From Thalassia testudinum (taxonomy: Eukaryota; Streptophyta; Magnoliopsida; Alismatales; Hydrocharitaceae): 64,000 nt of DNA. The stretch lies in assembly GCA_037157565.1 (NCBI GenBank), contig JAZHRO010000063.1, forward strand, positions 13,250,001-13,314,000, in the 5' to 3' direction. Position 1 is the first letter of the stretch. Every line of letters begins with the position of its first letter. The notes under the pieces were generated by a model. The model saw nothing but the letters and a program-made list of their open reading frames with translations. It searched no databases and had not been told where the DNA came from. The position numbers were made by a program, and so were the translations under genes. Of the stretch, positions 30,997-42,327 are shown piece by piece.

Positions 30997-32640
30997 ATGA
31001 CATGAAAAAATGTCCACCGCATGCCTGGTCATGGCAGAAAGACAATATGTCTTGAATTTCCACTTCCGCAACACATCGTCGAATAATCTGATCAGCAACA
31101 ATGTAGAAAAGATACGGATCTTCCCAATAGTAATACTTGGCATCGGAAAGTAATTTGTCCTTCTTAACCTTTGGCCAATCTGACGGGATCTGATGTGATG
31201 CCAAGTAGTTTACTATATCAGTAAACTGTGGAAGCCCTGTATTGATAGTCAGAAGGTGCTCATCAGGAAAATGTTCCGTGATGCATTCGGAAGGGTCGAT
31301 GATCTCAGAAGGAAGGTGGGACAAGTGATCAGCTACCACATTTTGTTTTCCTGCTTTGTCGCGAATCTCGAGGTCAAATTCTTGCAACAGCAAGATCCAA
31401 TGGATTAATCGAGGTTTCACATCCTTCTTCGCAAGGAGATGCCTCACAGCTGTGTGATCCAAGTAAATGATAACACAGGAACCCAGGAGATAAGATCTGA
31501 ATTTTTCCAAGGCAAATACTATGGCTAGCAGCTCTTTCTCAGTAACTGTGTAGTTACGTTGAGCCTCATCCAATGTCTTGCTGGTGTAGTAGATGGCCAC
31601 GAGTTTTCCATCAATTTTCTGCCCAAGTACCACTCCTACAGCGAAATCAAATCCATCGCACATGATCTCAAAGGGTTGAGACCAATCAGGGGATTGTAGG
31701 ATCAAGGCTTGGGTAACTCAGTCATGGTGTATTTCAAATGCTTGAGTGCATTCCTTGGAGATTTCGAAAGGTACATCCTTACAGAGTAGAGAGGTCAGGG
31801 GGCACATGAGTTTCAAGAAATCAGGAATAAATCGATGGTAAAAATCGATGTGCACTAGAAAAGATCAGATGTCCTTGATCGAGCTAGGAATAGGGACTTT
31901 GGAAATCAAGTTCACCTTGGCTCGATCGACTTGGATGCCTTTTTTTAAAATAAGATGTCCCAAGACAATTCCTTCAGGCACCATGAAATGTCTCTTTTCC
32001 CAGGAAAGAACTAAATTCACATTAATGCACCACCTAAGGATTTGGACCAAGTGCAGGAGACAATCGTCAAATGATTCTCCAAATACTGAAAAGTCATCCA
32101 TGAAGACTTCCAGATAATCACCTACCATATCAGAGAATATGGCAAGCATGCTTCGCTGGAAAGTAGCAGGTGCATCATAGAGACCGAACGACGTCCTTCA
32201 GAACACATACGTCCCAAAGGGGTAGGTGAAAGTGCTCTTTTCTTGGTCTCAGGATGGATTTCCACCTAGTTATAACTGGAGTACCCGTCCAAAAAGCAGA
32301 AGAACCTATTTCCTACTAGTTTCTCGAGGATCTGATCAATAAATGAGAGTGGGAAATGATCCTTCTTCATGGAGGAATTGAGTCTTCTGTAATCAATGCA
32401 GACTCTCCACGAGTTTGCCACATGGGTCGGTATGACTTCTCTAGTTTCAGTAGTGATAACGATGAGTCCTGCTTCTTAGGCACAACCTGGATTGGACTCA
32501 CCCACCGACTGTCGGAGATCGGGTAGATTATCCCTGCATCTAACCACTTAATGATCTCCTTTTTCATGACCTCCTGCATATTAGGATTTAAATGCCTCTG
32601 TATCTCTTGTGAAGGTCATGTGCCTTCTTCGATGTAGACA
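30997..32640 (-). pseudogene. Element D RT, RNase H and start of integrase
   Basis: Minus-strand pol of D right of solo LTR C. RT appears at 31865-32580, with FMDDFSVFGESFDDC near 32090-32104 and MQEVMKKEIIKWLDAGIIYPI near 32520-32579. RNase H is at about 31200-31705, with ASKTLDEAQRNYTVTEKELLA, an intact YLDHTAVRHLL and DHLSHLP. The integrase zinc finger starts at the left edge with FCHDQACGGHF and continues at 6671. Several frameshifts and stops break the frame, for example between 31705 and 31865, in keeping with the age of D. Confidence 0.85.
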
Positions 32641-33833
32641 TGGTGTGTGCAATAAGAAGGGCTAATACCAGTCAAATCAACAAGAGTCCATCCAATGGCT
32701 CTACGATGTTGTCGGAGAACAATAATCAGACGGGATTCCTGGTCAGGTGTGAGTCTGGAGTTGATAATCATAGGAAACATCTAATTGGAACCCAAAAAGA
32801 CATACTTCAGATGGTCGGGAAGAGGCTTGAGTTCCAGAATAGGGTTATCAGTAGCAGCGGGCAGTTCAGGGTGTGTGTCAGGAGCAAGGGAAGGAGTTAT
32901 GGGTGTATCTAGATCAGGGTCAGACTCCTCTGATTGCAGGTTTTGATCTTCTTGTGGTTGATCGGTATTAATCAGGTTGTCCTTGATATACGGTTCATCA
33001 ACCACGGCCTTGATATCACATATTTGTTCTATAACACCGTCATTAATCCCTTGTTGGGTCTTAAAGATGTCAATTTTCAGTGTTTGGTTCCTGAATTTCA
33101 GTTCTATTTAGCCCTCCTCACAATTTATATTGGCCCTAGCAGTGGCCAGAAAGCGTCTCCCTAGTATAATTGATGCATCCCTTAGGTTTTCTGGTGGATT
33201 CATGTCCAAGATTATAAAATTCACCGGGAAATAGAAATCCCGTACCCTAATGATGACATCCTCGAGTACTCCTCTAGGTGACTTAATAGATCGATCAGCT
33301 AACTACAATGTCACCTCTATCGATTTAAGCTCAGATTCTACAAGGTGGTCAAGGAGGGATGTAGGTATCAAGTTTATGGAGGCACCTAAATCTAGTAAGG
33401 CTCTGTCGAATTGGGTATCACCAATGGTACATGAAATCAGGGGAGTACTTGGATCTTTAGACTTAGGTGGGAGTTTGCTCAAAATTATGGAGCTGGCTTG
33501 CTCTGACAGTACGATCAGACTCCCACTTTTGGTTCGTAGCTTATGCTTGGGTGTACATACATCCTTCAGAAATTGTTCATAAGTCAGTACGAAGCGGATT
33601 GCATCCATCAAGGGGATGTTTATATGGACTTGTTCAAAAAGCTTGACCAAATCCTCCTCAGGAGCCATGGGTTTGATTATCCTCTTTCCCTTGGTTAAGG
33701 CCTCGGCAAAAGGAACCTTGGTTGGTTCCTCTAGAATAGGTCTAGGTTCTTGATCTGGAATGGGGGTGTCCTAGATAGCTATCTTAGGGCTTGGGTTACT
33801 ACCAGGCTTAGAGTGGCTTGGATAAGGTAGGTT
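32641..33833 (-). pseudogene. Element D protease and linker region
   Basis: The best segment, 33303-33668, reads LVKLFEQVHINIPLMDAI ... RALLDLGASINLIPTSLL, a Gag-Pol linker followed by the DLGAS aspartic protease. Downstream (33160-33300) traces of the flap region and of ILGRPFLATA are visible with stops. At 32781-33005 a LELKPLPDHLKYVFLG stretch marks the border with RT, as in A, B and F. Confidence 0.8.
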
Positions 33834-35592
33834 TTAAGTTGTTTTATCACTACGGGTTGTTGTGAAATTCAGTCCTACCTGGTTTTGGTTTGGGGTTGGT
33901 AAAATAGGTGGTTGCTGTTGAAATCCCACATAAGATGTCGAAGCTTCCATCCCGTCGGGTGATGGAACAAAAGGGGCCTGATAAATCATGTGAGCTTGGC
34001 TCGGATTTGGGTTCATAACGTGCCTCTGGTCCAGCACATTATTTAGATTCGGCAGAGGTTGCCCAGGGAGTGTGCCTCTGGGCAAGTTGATTGTGAAGTT
34101 CTGTGATCTCATCCTTGTGTTGTTTTTGCATAGCCGCATTCGTCTTCTGAATGTCAGCTAGAGTCTGAAGGATGAGGGTCATTTGATTTGCTTGGGTTGG
34201 CTCGGATTGATAGGTGGGGTTGAGTTGAGGCTGAGGAGGCTGATAGGGACGAGGAGCTTGTGGACGGGTTGATAAGGTGGTCTTTGATTCTGAGTATTTC
34301 CTACCTACAGGAAGTTGAGATGATTCCACCATCCAGGGTTATAGATATTAGAGAATGGTCATTCTGGATGGCGTTGAGGTCCTCACAGGTCTGAGGAATC
34401 TCAGGAAAATCAGAGTACAAGGGTTTAGAGTTCCCCTAACTAGAGTAGATCAGATCGGAGTTTCCTCCGATCTTGGAGTCAGACGGGGGTGGATACGGGT
34501 CCATCCCCTGAGAAGATCGGTGATAGATGTTCTACATAGTTTCCCTCCGAAGAGGTGGCTCACTGTAGATGTCGAGTTAGCTCATCCACCTTCTTCTCGA
34601 TGCTAGAGACCTTGTCCAACCGATTGGCCATCAATTCCAAGTCGATGAATGCGAATAGGCCCTACGTCTTATGTGCTCCCCTTGGATTCGTTGATGCGTG
34701 AGCATTCGTCCGGTCGAATAAGCCCATGGAGTCATTATTGATGGAGTTCTCGCACATATTCTTTAGAATCTCCCACATAGTGTCTTTGTGTTGACCCATG
34801 ATATTTCCTCCACAGGTTGCATTGACGAATAAGCGAATGTCTTCACGGAGTCCTTGGTAAAAAGACTAGACTTGTTCCCATTTAGGAACTCCATGATGGG
34901 GGTACTTCCGCATGAGATCCAAGAATTGGGCCCATGCCTCATGAAGAGGTTCTCTAGATTGCTGAGTGAAATGTGTTATCTAGTGGCGCAAGGCATTCGT
35001 CCGACCAATTGGGAAGAACTTTTTCAAAAATTCGGACTGAAGTTCAACCCATGTGTTAATTGGACAAGTCTGAGTCTGATACCAATGAGCTACCTTGTCC
35101 ATGAGAGAGAAGGAAAACATCTTCATAAGAAGAATATCCTGATTTTGTACATCTGACCAAAGTATGGGCCAGATGTTTGAGTTGTTTAATGTGCTGGATG
35201 GTTTCCTCGGAGTTAAGCCCATGAAACTTTGGGATAGCATGAATCATGTTGGGCTTGAGTTCAAAATCAGGACCTCCAGCCAGGATTTGGACTCAAGGTT
35301 CGATCGCCACCACAGCGAGATTATAGTGATCTCGCATCATAGGACGCTGCGGTGGGTTTACAAAGTTTTGAAATAAATCATTCGAGCACTGGAGTTGGTG
35401 TTCAAGATTGTTCTCTTCTTCAACTGGTTGTGCCATGATGATGGAAGAAGGAGAGTTCGGTTCTGATGAATCAGAGGTGAGGTCTATGTGGTAGGGTTGC
35501 TGCAAAAACACGAACGTCGAGGCTTGGCATCGACGGGAGTGGATTGCTAAAGGAGGTCTTAAGGATGGTCTCAAGGACCTCCTATCAAACAT
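33834..35592 (-). pseudogene. Element D gag
   Basis: The most upstream segment, 35293-35592, begins MFDRRSLRPSLRPP, which resembles the M-GRRS-NP start of A and B Gag, so gag probably starts at 35592. Capsid-like fragments follow at 34980-35240 (SFSLMDKVAHWYQ, LQSEFLKKFFPIGRTNALR) and near 34780-34900. The Q/P-rich tail with PYQPPQPQLNPTYQ and NFTTTRSDKTT ends near 33834. Many stops and frameshifts are present; no part longer than about 100 codons is open. Confidence 0.8.
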
Positions 35593-36231
35593 GCACTGAT
35601 GGTTTAGATGAGTTTAGAATGTGCTGGACCCAATCATAACACCCAAAAAAAATTTGGATGACTATAGAGGTTCGGGAAGATGATACCCCTTAGGCAGAAA
35701 ATCCGTCCACCTGAGAAATACCTAGGCAGCCAGAGAGGGAGAGTCCGGCAAAGACCCCTACATGATAGAGTGTCCCCATGAGTTACAGGGTTTCCCCCAC
35801 CAGACCTCTCTTGTCACTGAGATTCCAGATAGACTAGAATGGGCAGCTTGACCTCTTAAGTCTACCACTTTTAATTAAGATCAAAGGTGCTTAGGGTTCC
35901 ACTTGAACTTTAGATGTTTTGAGTGCAAAAGTGACCTAATTTCAAGGTTGGTTGACCCAACAAGAGGTCAACTTCACCTATTTGTACTTTGAGAGCTTTA
36001 GGTCCTTTATTTTTGGGTTCAAGTGAAATTAAGAGCCTGATTTTTTAGGGTTTCTCTTCAATAAGTCTTTTCAATCAAGGCTTAGGCACACCTCTTTTTG
36101 GAAAAGTTGATTCTTGCTTAGAAAAGATGTCTCTAAAACCCTAAATTGGAATCCTTAATTTGGCTCTAATTATGGTCCAATTTAGTTACCACAGATATGG
36201 TATCTAGGGCTCAATCAAGAAGGTGGTAGCC
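35593..36231 (-). other. Leader of element D, part next to gag
   Basis: Non-coding 5' leader of D, interrupted by solo LTR E at 36231 with TSD tagcc at 36227-36231. It contains a stretch GAGAGGGAGAGTCCGG near 35735 and otherwise nothing recognisable. Confidence 0.65.
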
Positions 36232-38429
36232 TGATGAGAGCCTCATCATGATCCATAACAAGCTCATTTTGACCTAAGAAAGAGAATAAGAGCTCCTACA
36301 TAACCTAGAGAAGGGCTTAATTTAAGGAATAAGTGTTCTGACAAGAAAACTTGAAATAAAGGTTAAAACTACAATTTTACCTGAGAAATCCTATTTATGT
36401 ACTGCAATTTTACCATTGCAGTACATAAATAGGATTTCTTAGAGGCAAAACATAGGTCAAATGGTCTGAATAAGATGAAAAGTGGGTTGGCTCAATCAGA
36501 AATGAGTTAATGTACAGTCTAGGAAATAAATGACATTCTGTAACCCTAAAATAGACCTGCTCAATTCAACAAGGTTCTGGTCAGGTTAAAAATCAACTAA
36601 ACCCTCTAAAATTCATGGAAAAATATCCCCTAGGGTTTAGAACCTTTATATTGGCCTTTGGAACCTATTTTTACCTAGATTGGGGTCCTAGCTCATCAAT
36701 TGACCTAATTTGGGTTTTTATGCAAATTATCCAGTCAAACGTGGTCAAACCTCAAATGTAACTTCACCATTGGATTCCTTAGGTCCAAATTAGGTTTGTA
36801 CCAAAATTTGGACCTAAGGGGAGGTCATCTTGACCTACTTTGCAAAATAGTACACCCAATTATATTTTGGTCGCTATCTTTTGAAAACCATTGCACAGAC
36901 CCTCTAACTTCCTCCCCACTCTTACAAACAGGTCCCTCTGCCATTAATGGGGAGAAATCCTACTCCGGCGAGGAATGGAAGGGGAATACTCCCTGATTCC
37001 TCTGAGATCTCCCAGATTTGGAAGGGAGATTCTCTAAGGAATTCCCTTCCATCTGAGCGTGGTCCTAATCCCGGATTCACACCCACTCTCTCATGCGAAC
37101 GCACGAGAGATTTGGGTATCCAACAGAATTCCATCTATAGCAAGGTCTCTTATGGTCGGAGGCTTGTCTTCCAAGCATAGGAGTCCCTGCCAGCGACTAT
37201 AAAATGACCCCCATCTCCGGCCGCTCCTCTTTAGCTCGACTTGGCCAGAGATCCACCTCGATTTCCTCTTCTTCTCCTCCAGCCAAGTGGTCCAGCAAGC
37301 TCTGGCGAGCCTCCCTCATCTTTCTCGTCGCTCTGCCACAATACCAGTGGCAGAGCCACCCTCAACATCCTCCTTCGCATCACGCAACACCTACGCGAGC
37401 ATCTCGAGCCCCGCCGTCGCCGCCGTCTCCCTCCACTAGACGCCTTCTTCTCTGGCGACAGCAGGTACTGCCAGCTGCCCTCTCTCCCCCTTCGTCCACG
37501 TAGTTAGGTTAGAACCACTCTTCTCTATCCCCTCTTCAATTCCCCTTAATTTATTTCACGAATTACCCCTCAACTGCCACTGTCCACCGCCATCGTCCCC
37601 ATCTCCGGCTGACCTCCGGCGAGACGCATCCGTCACTCCACACCTCCACACGTCTCGCCACAAACCTCACGACCTCCGCCATAATCCACTGAACATCATC
37701 CACCTACTCACAGACTACCTACACCACCACAAATGCCCCCCGACCTAACCCATAAACCCGGCCACAGAGTGACCTAGGCACGCACACCTAGGCCACCCCG
37801 CGGCCTGCCACCCACCGTCCCACCTTCGCCTTCGCACAGCGAAGCTTACCATGTAGTTTAATGGGGCCATCAGGCCATATTCATGTGTGTCAGATCTGAG
37901 CACCAGCCGCCATTAGCGACGACTCGAGCTTGCTTGTTCTCCAGCTCCAGGCCACAAGCATCAGGTTCCAGGCTTCCAGACTACTCGAGCTGAGTGCGAG
38001 AGTGAGTCCAGCCTGATAGCGGGTGCCGCAAGACCTCCAGCTACGACAATTGTTGGAAGTCATCTTCCTGTGGGCGAATGTGCAAAAGTGGTTGGGCCAT
38101 TAGTCCCACCTCGTAAATGTATGAGCGTGGTGCATAGAATAAATTGATTTTGTGTTTTAGTCTTTTCGCCTCGAGACACACATGGGGTGAGGTCCCTCAC
38201 CTATAACGCCTCACCCGTGAGTTTATCCCGCGGACCTGGCAACCCGACCCAACTATCCTACTGAGCACTCCTAGTGCACCACACCCACGCCGGTGCACCT
38301 GGACCCGGGTGCGAGACCGACCTGATAACCCGGCTTTGGGATAGCGTACTGAAGAGTGATATACAGAGAGAGAGAGATGCAGGGGTGGGTAGAGGGGTAG
38401 GTTTTGTTCTTCGGTGTTGTGTGTGCAGG

Positions 38430-38835
38430 GACAAAGGAAAGAAGCCAAAGAGAAGAGAATGTCAGAGGAAGCTAAGGGAGGAAGAGGCGCAGCAAGAGAA
38501 GGAAAGGAAGAAGGACTTAGCAAGAAAAGGAAGTAGCCACAGCAAGAGAAGAAGAAGAAAGGAAGAAGTCAGAGAGCTAAGGAAGGAGGAAGAAGACCCA
38601 CAGAGAAAAGAAGGAGAAAGACACTGTAGAAGAGAGGCAAGGCAGAAGATAGAGGAAAATAAGAAGAAAGGAAGAAACAAGGAAGAAGAAGCAGATGGCC
38701 AAAGTCAGAATAATAGAACAAAAAGAACAAAGGAGAGAGGAAAATCAGAGAAAGGAAGAGAAGGAAGAAGAAGAAAGGCTGAAGCCAAGGGAAGCAGAGA
38801 TAGAAAGAAAAGAAGAAGAACAAGCAGAAGAAAAT
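38430..38835 (+). repeat. Purine-rich tract in LTR E
   Basis: Almost uninterrupted A/G sequence with GAAGAAGG-type words. It yields a long Lys/Glu/Arg-rich ORF at 38274-38837, a consequence of composition. The D 5' LTR has the matching pyrimidine-rich stretch at 39340-39560 on the plus strand. Confidence 0.75.
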
Positions 38836-38851
38836 AGAGGCCATCATTTAA

Positions 38852-38877
38852 GACGTCTGATCCTATGATCAGACGTC
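38852..38877. repeat. Palindrome GACGTCTGATC in LTR E
   Basis: Arms GACGTCTGATC and GATCAGACGTC are perfect 11-base complements around CTAT. The word AGACGTCCA also recurs in insertion J near 60610 and 60730. Confidence 0.85.
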
Positions 38878-39125
38878 CAACTCTTTTATTTTTGCCACAA
38901 TTGTCTTTTAAACCTTTGCATTTAAATTCTGAATTAAGTTTTGAGTAATTCTAAGTGTTCAATTACATTATTGAGATTAGTGAATAAATTCAATTTGCTT
39001 CCTGTGTTTGACCTCAGATACTTAGATTTTCGAATAATAAATTCTTATTTGTTGTCAACACTTGGTCACCTATACTATGACGCAGCTGACTGTTAAAACA
39101 CGACCGAGTGCTACTCAACATAGCC

Positions 39126-39309
39126 CTAGTTACCTTAAATGGATGCACAATTCAATATTTGTTGAAATCAAAATTAGGCAACTTTGTTGAATTAGCTAAA
39201 TATGGAAAGCAGGTAGCCCTAAATTGATTTTTACCTTATTTTTCATTTTCAGAATGAAGGGATTGAGAAAAAGGGCTAATCAGAGATTACCTGCCCCGGG
39301 TGTGGTTAT
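39126..39309 (-). other. Leader of element D, part next to the LTR
   Basis: This continues 36226 across solo LTR E. A clear tRNA-Asp primer site is not visible. A minus-strand CCCGGGGCAGG near 39285-39300 may be a decayed remnant of it. The border with the 5' LTR is therefore uncertain by perhaps 200 bases. Confidence 0.45.
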
Positions 39310-41646
39310 TGTGTGGTTGTCTTCTTTTGAATCTTCTCCCCTGTGATCCCTATCTTTGTCTCTAATTTCAGCTCCTCTTCGGCCTTGCCTTCTCCTTCCT
39401 TAGCTGCCCAGGCTTCCCTCTCTCCTTAGCTTCTCTAGCTACCGCCCTTTCCTTCCTTGTCTCCCTCTTCTTCTTCTTTATTTGGCTTCCTTTTTTTCTC
39501 CTGAGAGCAAAACCTACCCCTACCCTCCCCGCGATCTTTCTTCTTCCTTCTCTCTTAGGCTCGATCTCGCAAAGCCTTCTCGAGTTCTTGGGTCAGGTAT
39601 GCACGCTCGGGACTAGGCCCACCGAAATGTATGGTGGGTGAGGACTGCACAGGCTAGTCGGGTATACGGGTCAGAGCCAAGTCTGCAGGTAGTGGGGTCA
39701 TGAACGAGGTGGTGGGCGAGTGGGACGTCACCCCGTGATCAAGAGGCGATAAACCCCTGACACTTTTTCACTTTATATTACAGCTTCCACTCACTATCTT
39801 CCGAGGTGGGACTATGTTGTCCCGCCTTTCTTCGCAGGCCCCCGCAGCGGATGTCTTCACAAATTACAGCAGCTGTGTAGGATGTTGATGCCAATTGCTG
39901 GGCTGAGGGTGTGCGCGAAGGAAACCCGCACGACCTGGGACCTGGGGCCTGGAGTTCTGGAACAAGCTTGCATGCAAGCTTCGTGCTCCATCAATGGCAG
40001 CAAGGACCTGAACCATGTCAGTAAGAAAATGGCCTTGCGGCCACGTCAAAACACGCAGGGAGCTTCGCCTGGACATGGCCAAGGTGGTATGTGGCCGACG
40101 TGGTGTGGGGTGGCCTGAGCATGCATCCCTAGGTCACCCTATGTGTGCGGATGTGGGTGTGTTCGGGGGGCATTTTGGGGACTTGGCATGATGACTGGAA
40201 TGAGGGGTTTGTGTCAATGAGGTGTGGTGGAGCTCGTAAGGTAGTTGGCAAGGTGGATGGAGGCATGGAGCGGTGGGAACACCTCGCCGATGGTCTGATC
40301 GGAGGTGGAGAAGGTGGTGGTTGTTTGCGATCGTCGAGGCGTAATAACAGAAATAAATGTTAGAAAAAGGATAAGAAGAGAGTGAGAGAATTTATCTGAG
40401 GGTGTTTGGATGAAGGGGGATGCGGAGGAGGCGGCCGGCTCGTACTGTCGTCGCCGGAGATGAAAGTCCCAGTGGGAGGAGGACGACGACGATGAGAGGG
40501 TAGCAGGAACGTCGGCTGGTGCAGCGTGACGCGGATGAAGGGGATAAAGGTAACTCTACCACTTGTATTGCGGCATAGCGATGAGAGAGGGAGAAAAGAG
40601 TTGCCAGAGCTTGCTGGGTGGTTGACTGGAGGGGAAGAGAGGAATTGGGGGGTATCTCAGGCCAATTTCAAGCTTGGGATCTACGGAATGATCAGGGGAG
40701 GCTTTTATAAGCCCTCGTAGGAGGTCTTATGCTTGGAAGCCAAGCCTCCAAGCAAGGCAACCTCACCGGAGTTGGAAGGTCAGAGAGACCCAAATCTCTC
40801 ATGCATTCACATGAGAGATTGGGTACAAATTAGGGCTTCAAATTAGGTTCACATGAGAGGAGATTTCTTAGAGAATCTCCCTTTCAAATTTGAAAGGGAT
40901 TCTCTGAGGAATCAGGGAGTTCTTTCCCTCGAATCCTCACCGAAGTAGGATTTCCTCTGCTGTAATGGCAGAGGGACCTAATTGCAAAGAATGAAGAGGA
41001 AGTTAGGGGGCTTCTGTAAAGGTTTTCAAAAGTTAGGGGTAGAAATGTAATTAGGTTGGACCTGTTTGCAAAGTAGGTCAAGGTGAATTCCCCTTAGGTC
41101 TAAATTTTGCTACAAACCTAATTTTGACCTAAGGAATCCAATGGTGAAGTTAGATTTTAGATTTGACCATGTTTGACTAGGCAATTTACACAAAAACCTA
41201 ATTTAGGACAAACATTTGACTCGAACCCTTATTTAGGTCAAAATAGGTTATAAGGGCCAAATTGAAGGTGCTAAACCCTAGAGAATATTTTATCATGAAT
41301 TTTAGAGAGTTTGGATGAATTTTATCCTGTCCATAACCTTTTTAAATTAAGTGGATCTATTTTAGGGTTACAAAAAGTCATTTAATTCCTAGATTTCACA
41401 TGAACCCTTTTTTGTTTGGACCAGCCCACTTTTTATCTTTTTAAGACCATTTGACTTGTGTTTAGCCCATGAAAAATCCCATTGTTGCACTGCAATGGTA
41501 AAATTACAGTTTTACCCCTTGTTTCTTACTTTTCTCTCAGACTGGTTATTCATCGAGTTAGGATCTCCAATTGGTTTTGTAGGAGCTTTTGTTCCCTTTT
41601 CTGGGTCAAAATGAGCTAGTTAGGGCTCATGATGATGTTCCCATCA
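39310..41646 (-). repeat. 5' LTR of element D
   Basis: The minus strand begins TGATGGGAACATCATCA at 41646. The LTR aligns with the 3' copy at 2178-4001 over its U3 side and with solo LTR E over its full length. The right flank GGTGG (41647-41651) continues directly into F sequence. The left edge is approximate. The plus-strand stretch 39340-39560 is pyrimidine-rich. ORFs such as 40145-40363 lie in sequence shared by both LTRs and have no recognisable product. Confidence 0.75.
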
Positions 41647-42327
41647 GGTGGGAACTCAGACGAATGATCTGCTTCAGACTTTTACTAAGGGCAAACAAGG
41701 GGTTTTTTCTAAATTTTAATTATTTTTAGGTGTTGGTTTGTGTGTGAATTTTGACATAAGAAATTTTGCATGAGATACAAGTTTTTGAATCAGAAACTAA
41801 GCTAGATACTTTCCATGTTACAAAAGAGGATCAAGTCACCTGAACTATCATGAGTTCAGGTGGAATTTTTGAGAAGAATATTTGATCTAGTATAAAGGTA
41901 GACCCTGAAATTCCAATGATCAAATCCATATCCTTATCCCTAGTTTGATAAAGATAAAATCCCATTGTATCAAAAGTGAATGTTCAACCTTAGTCCTGAT
42001 TTCAAAGTTTCCTCAAAAAGCTTTCAACATTTTTATTTTTTGGGTATGCAAGTAGAAAATAAAATAAGAAAGTTACATGTTTTTAGGTTTTGAAAATCTT
42101 GATATTGATTATCAATATTTTAAAAACACCCCCCCCCCCATGCTTAAGATATGGCATGTCTACATGCAAATGGAAGGGAAAAGGGATTACCTTGGTGAAG
42201 GAGATCAAAATTGGGATAGTGAAAATCTCTTAAGAAAAGAGTGAAAAAGCAAAAAAGAAAGATAGGTTACCTCCCATCTTGTGCTACCTTTTATGCCTAT
42301 TCAGCCAGGTGTGATGTGCATCAGTGA
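41647..42327 (-). other. 3' untranslated region of element F (partial)
   Basis: The reverse complement aligns with A at about 22490-23135, for example the dyad-like CACCTGAACTATCATGAGTT near 41838 and its mirror near 22920. It includes a second polypurine tract at 42127-42165 with a run of C on the plus strand. Element D cuts it at 41646; the remainder, the PPT and the 3' LTR of F are left of the window. Confidence 0.75.

Larger units (their letters stand above)
36232..39120 (+). repeat. Solo LTR E in the leader of element D
   Basis: This 2889-base LTR is bounded by TGATGAGAGCC ... GCTACTCAACA and a perfect TSD tagcc at 36227-36231 and 39121-39125, with no internal region. It is a diverged relative of the D LTRs in the opposite orientation: 36232-38020 mirrors 39840-41646, and TAGTCCCACCTCG near 38100 has its counterpart near 39805. 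It starts with an inverted repeat TGATGAG / CTCATCA around AGC. A 400-base purine-rich tract spans 38430-38835. A TATA box candidate, CTATAAAATG, lies at 37198-37207. Confidence 0.9.

Noticed and set aside
38274..38837. 187-codon Lys/Glu/Arg-rich ORF
   Set aside because: It is the translation of a purine-rich tract in solo LTR E; composition alone explains it.
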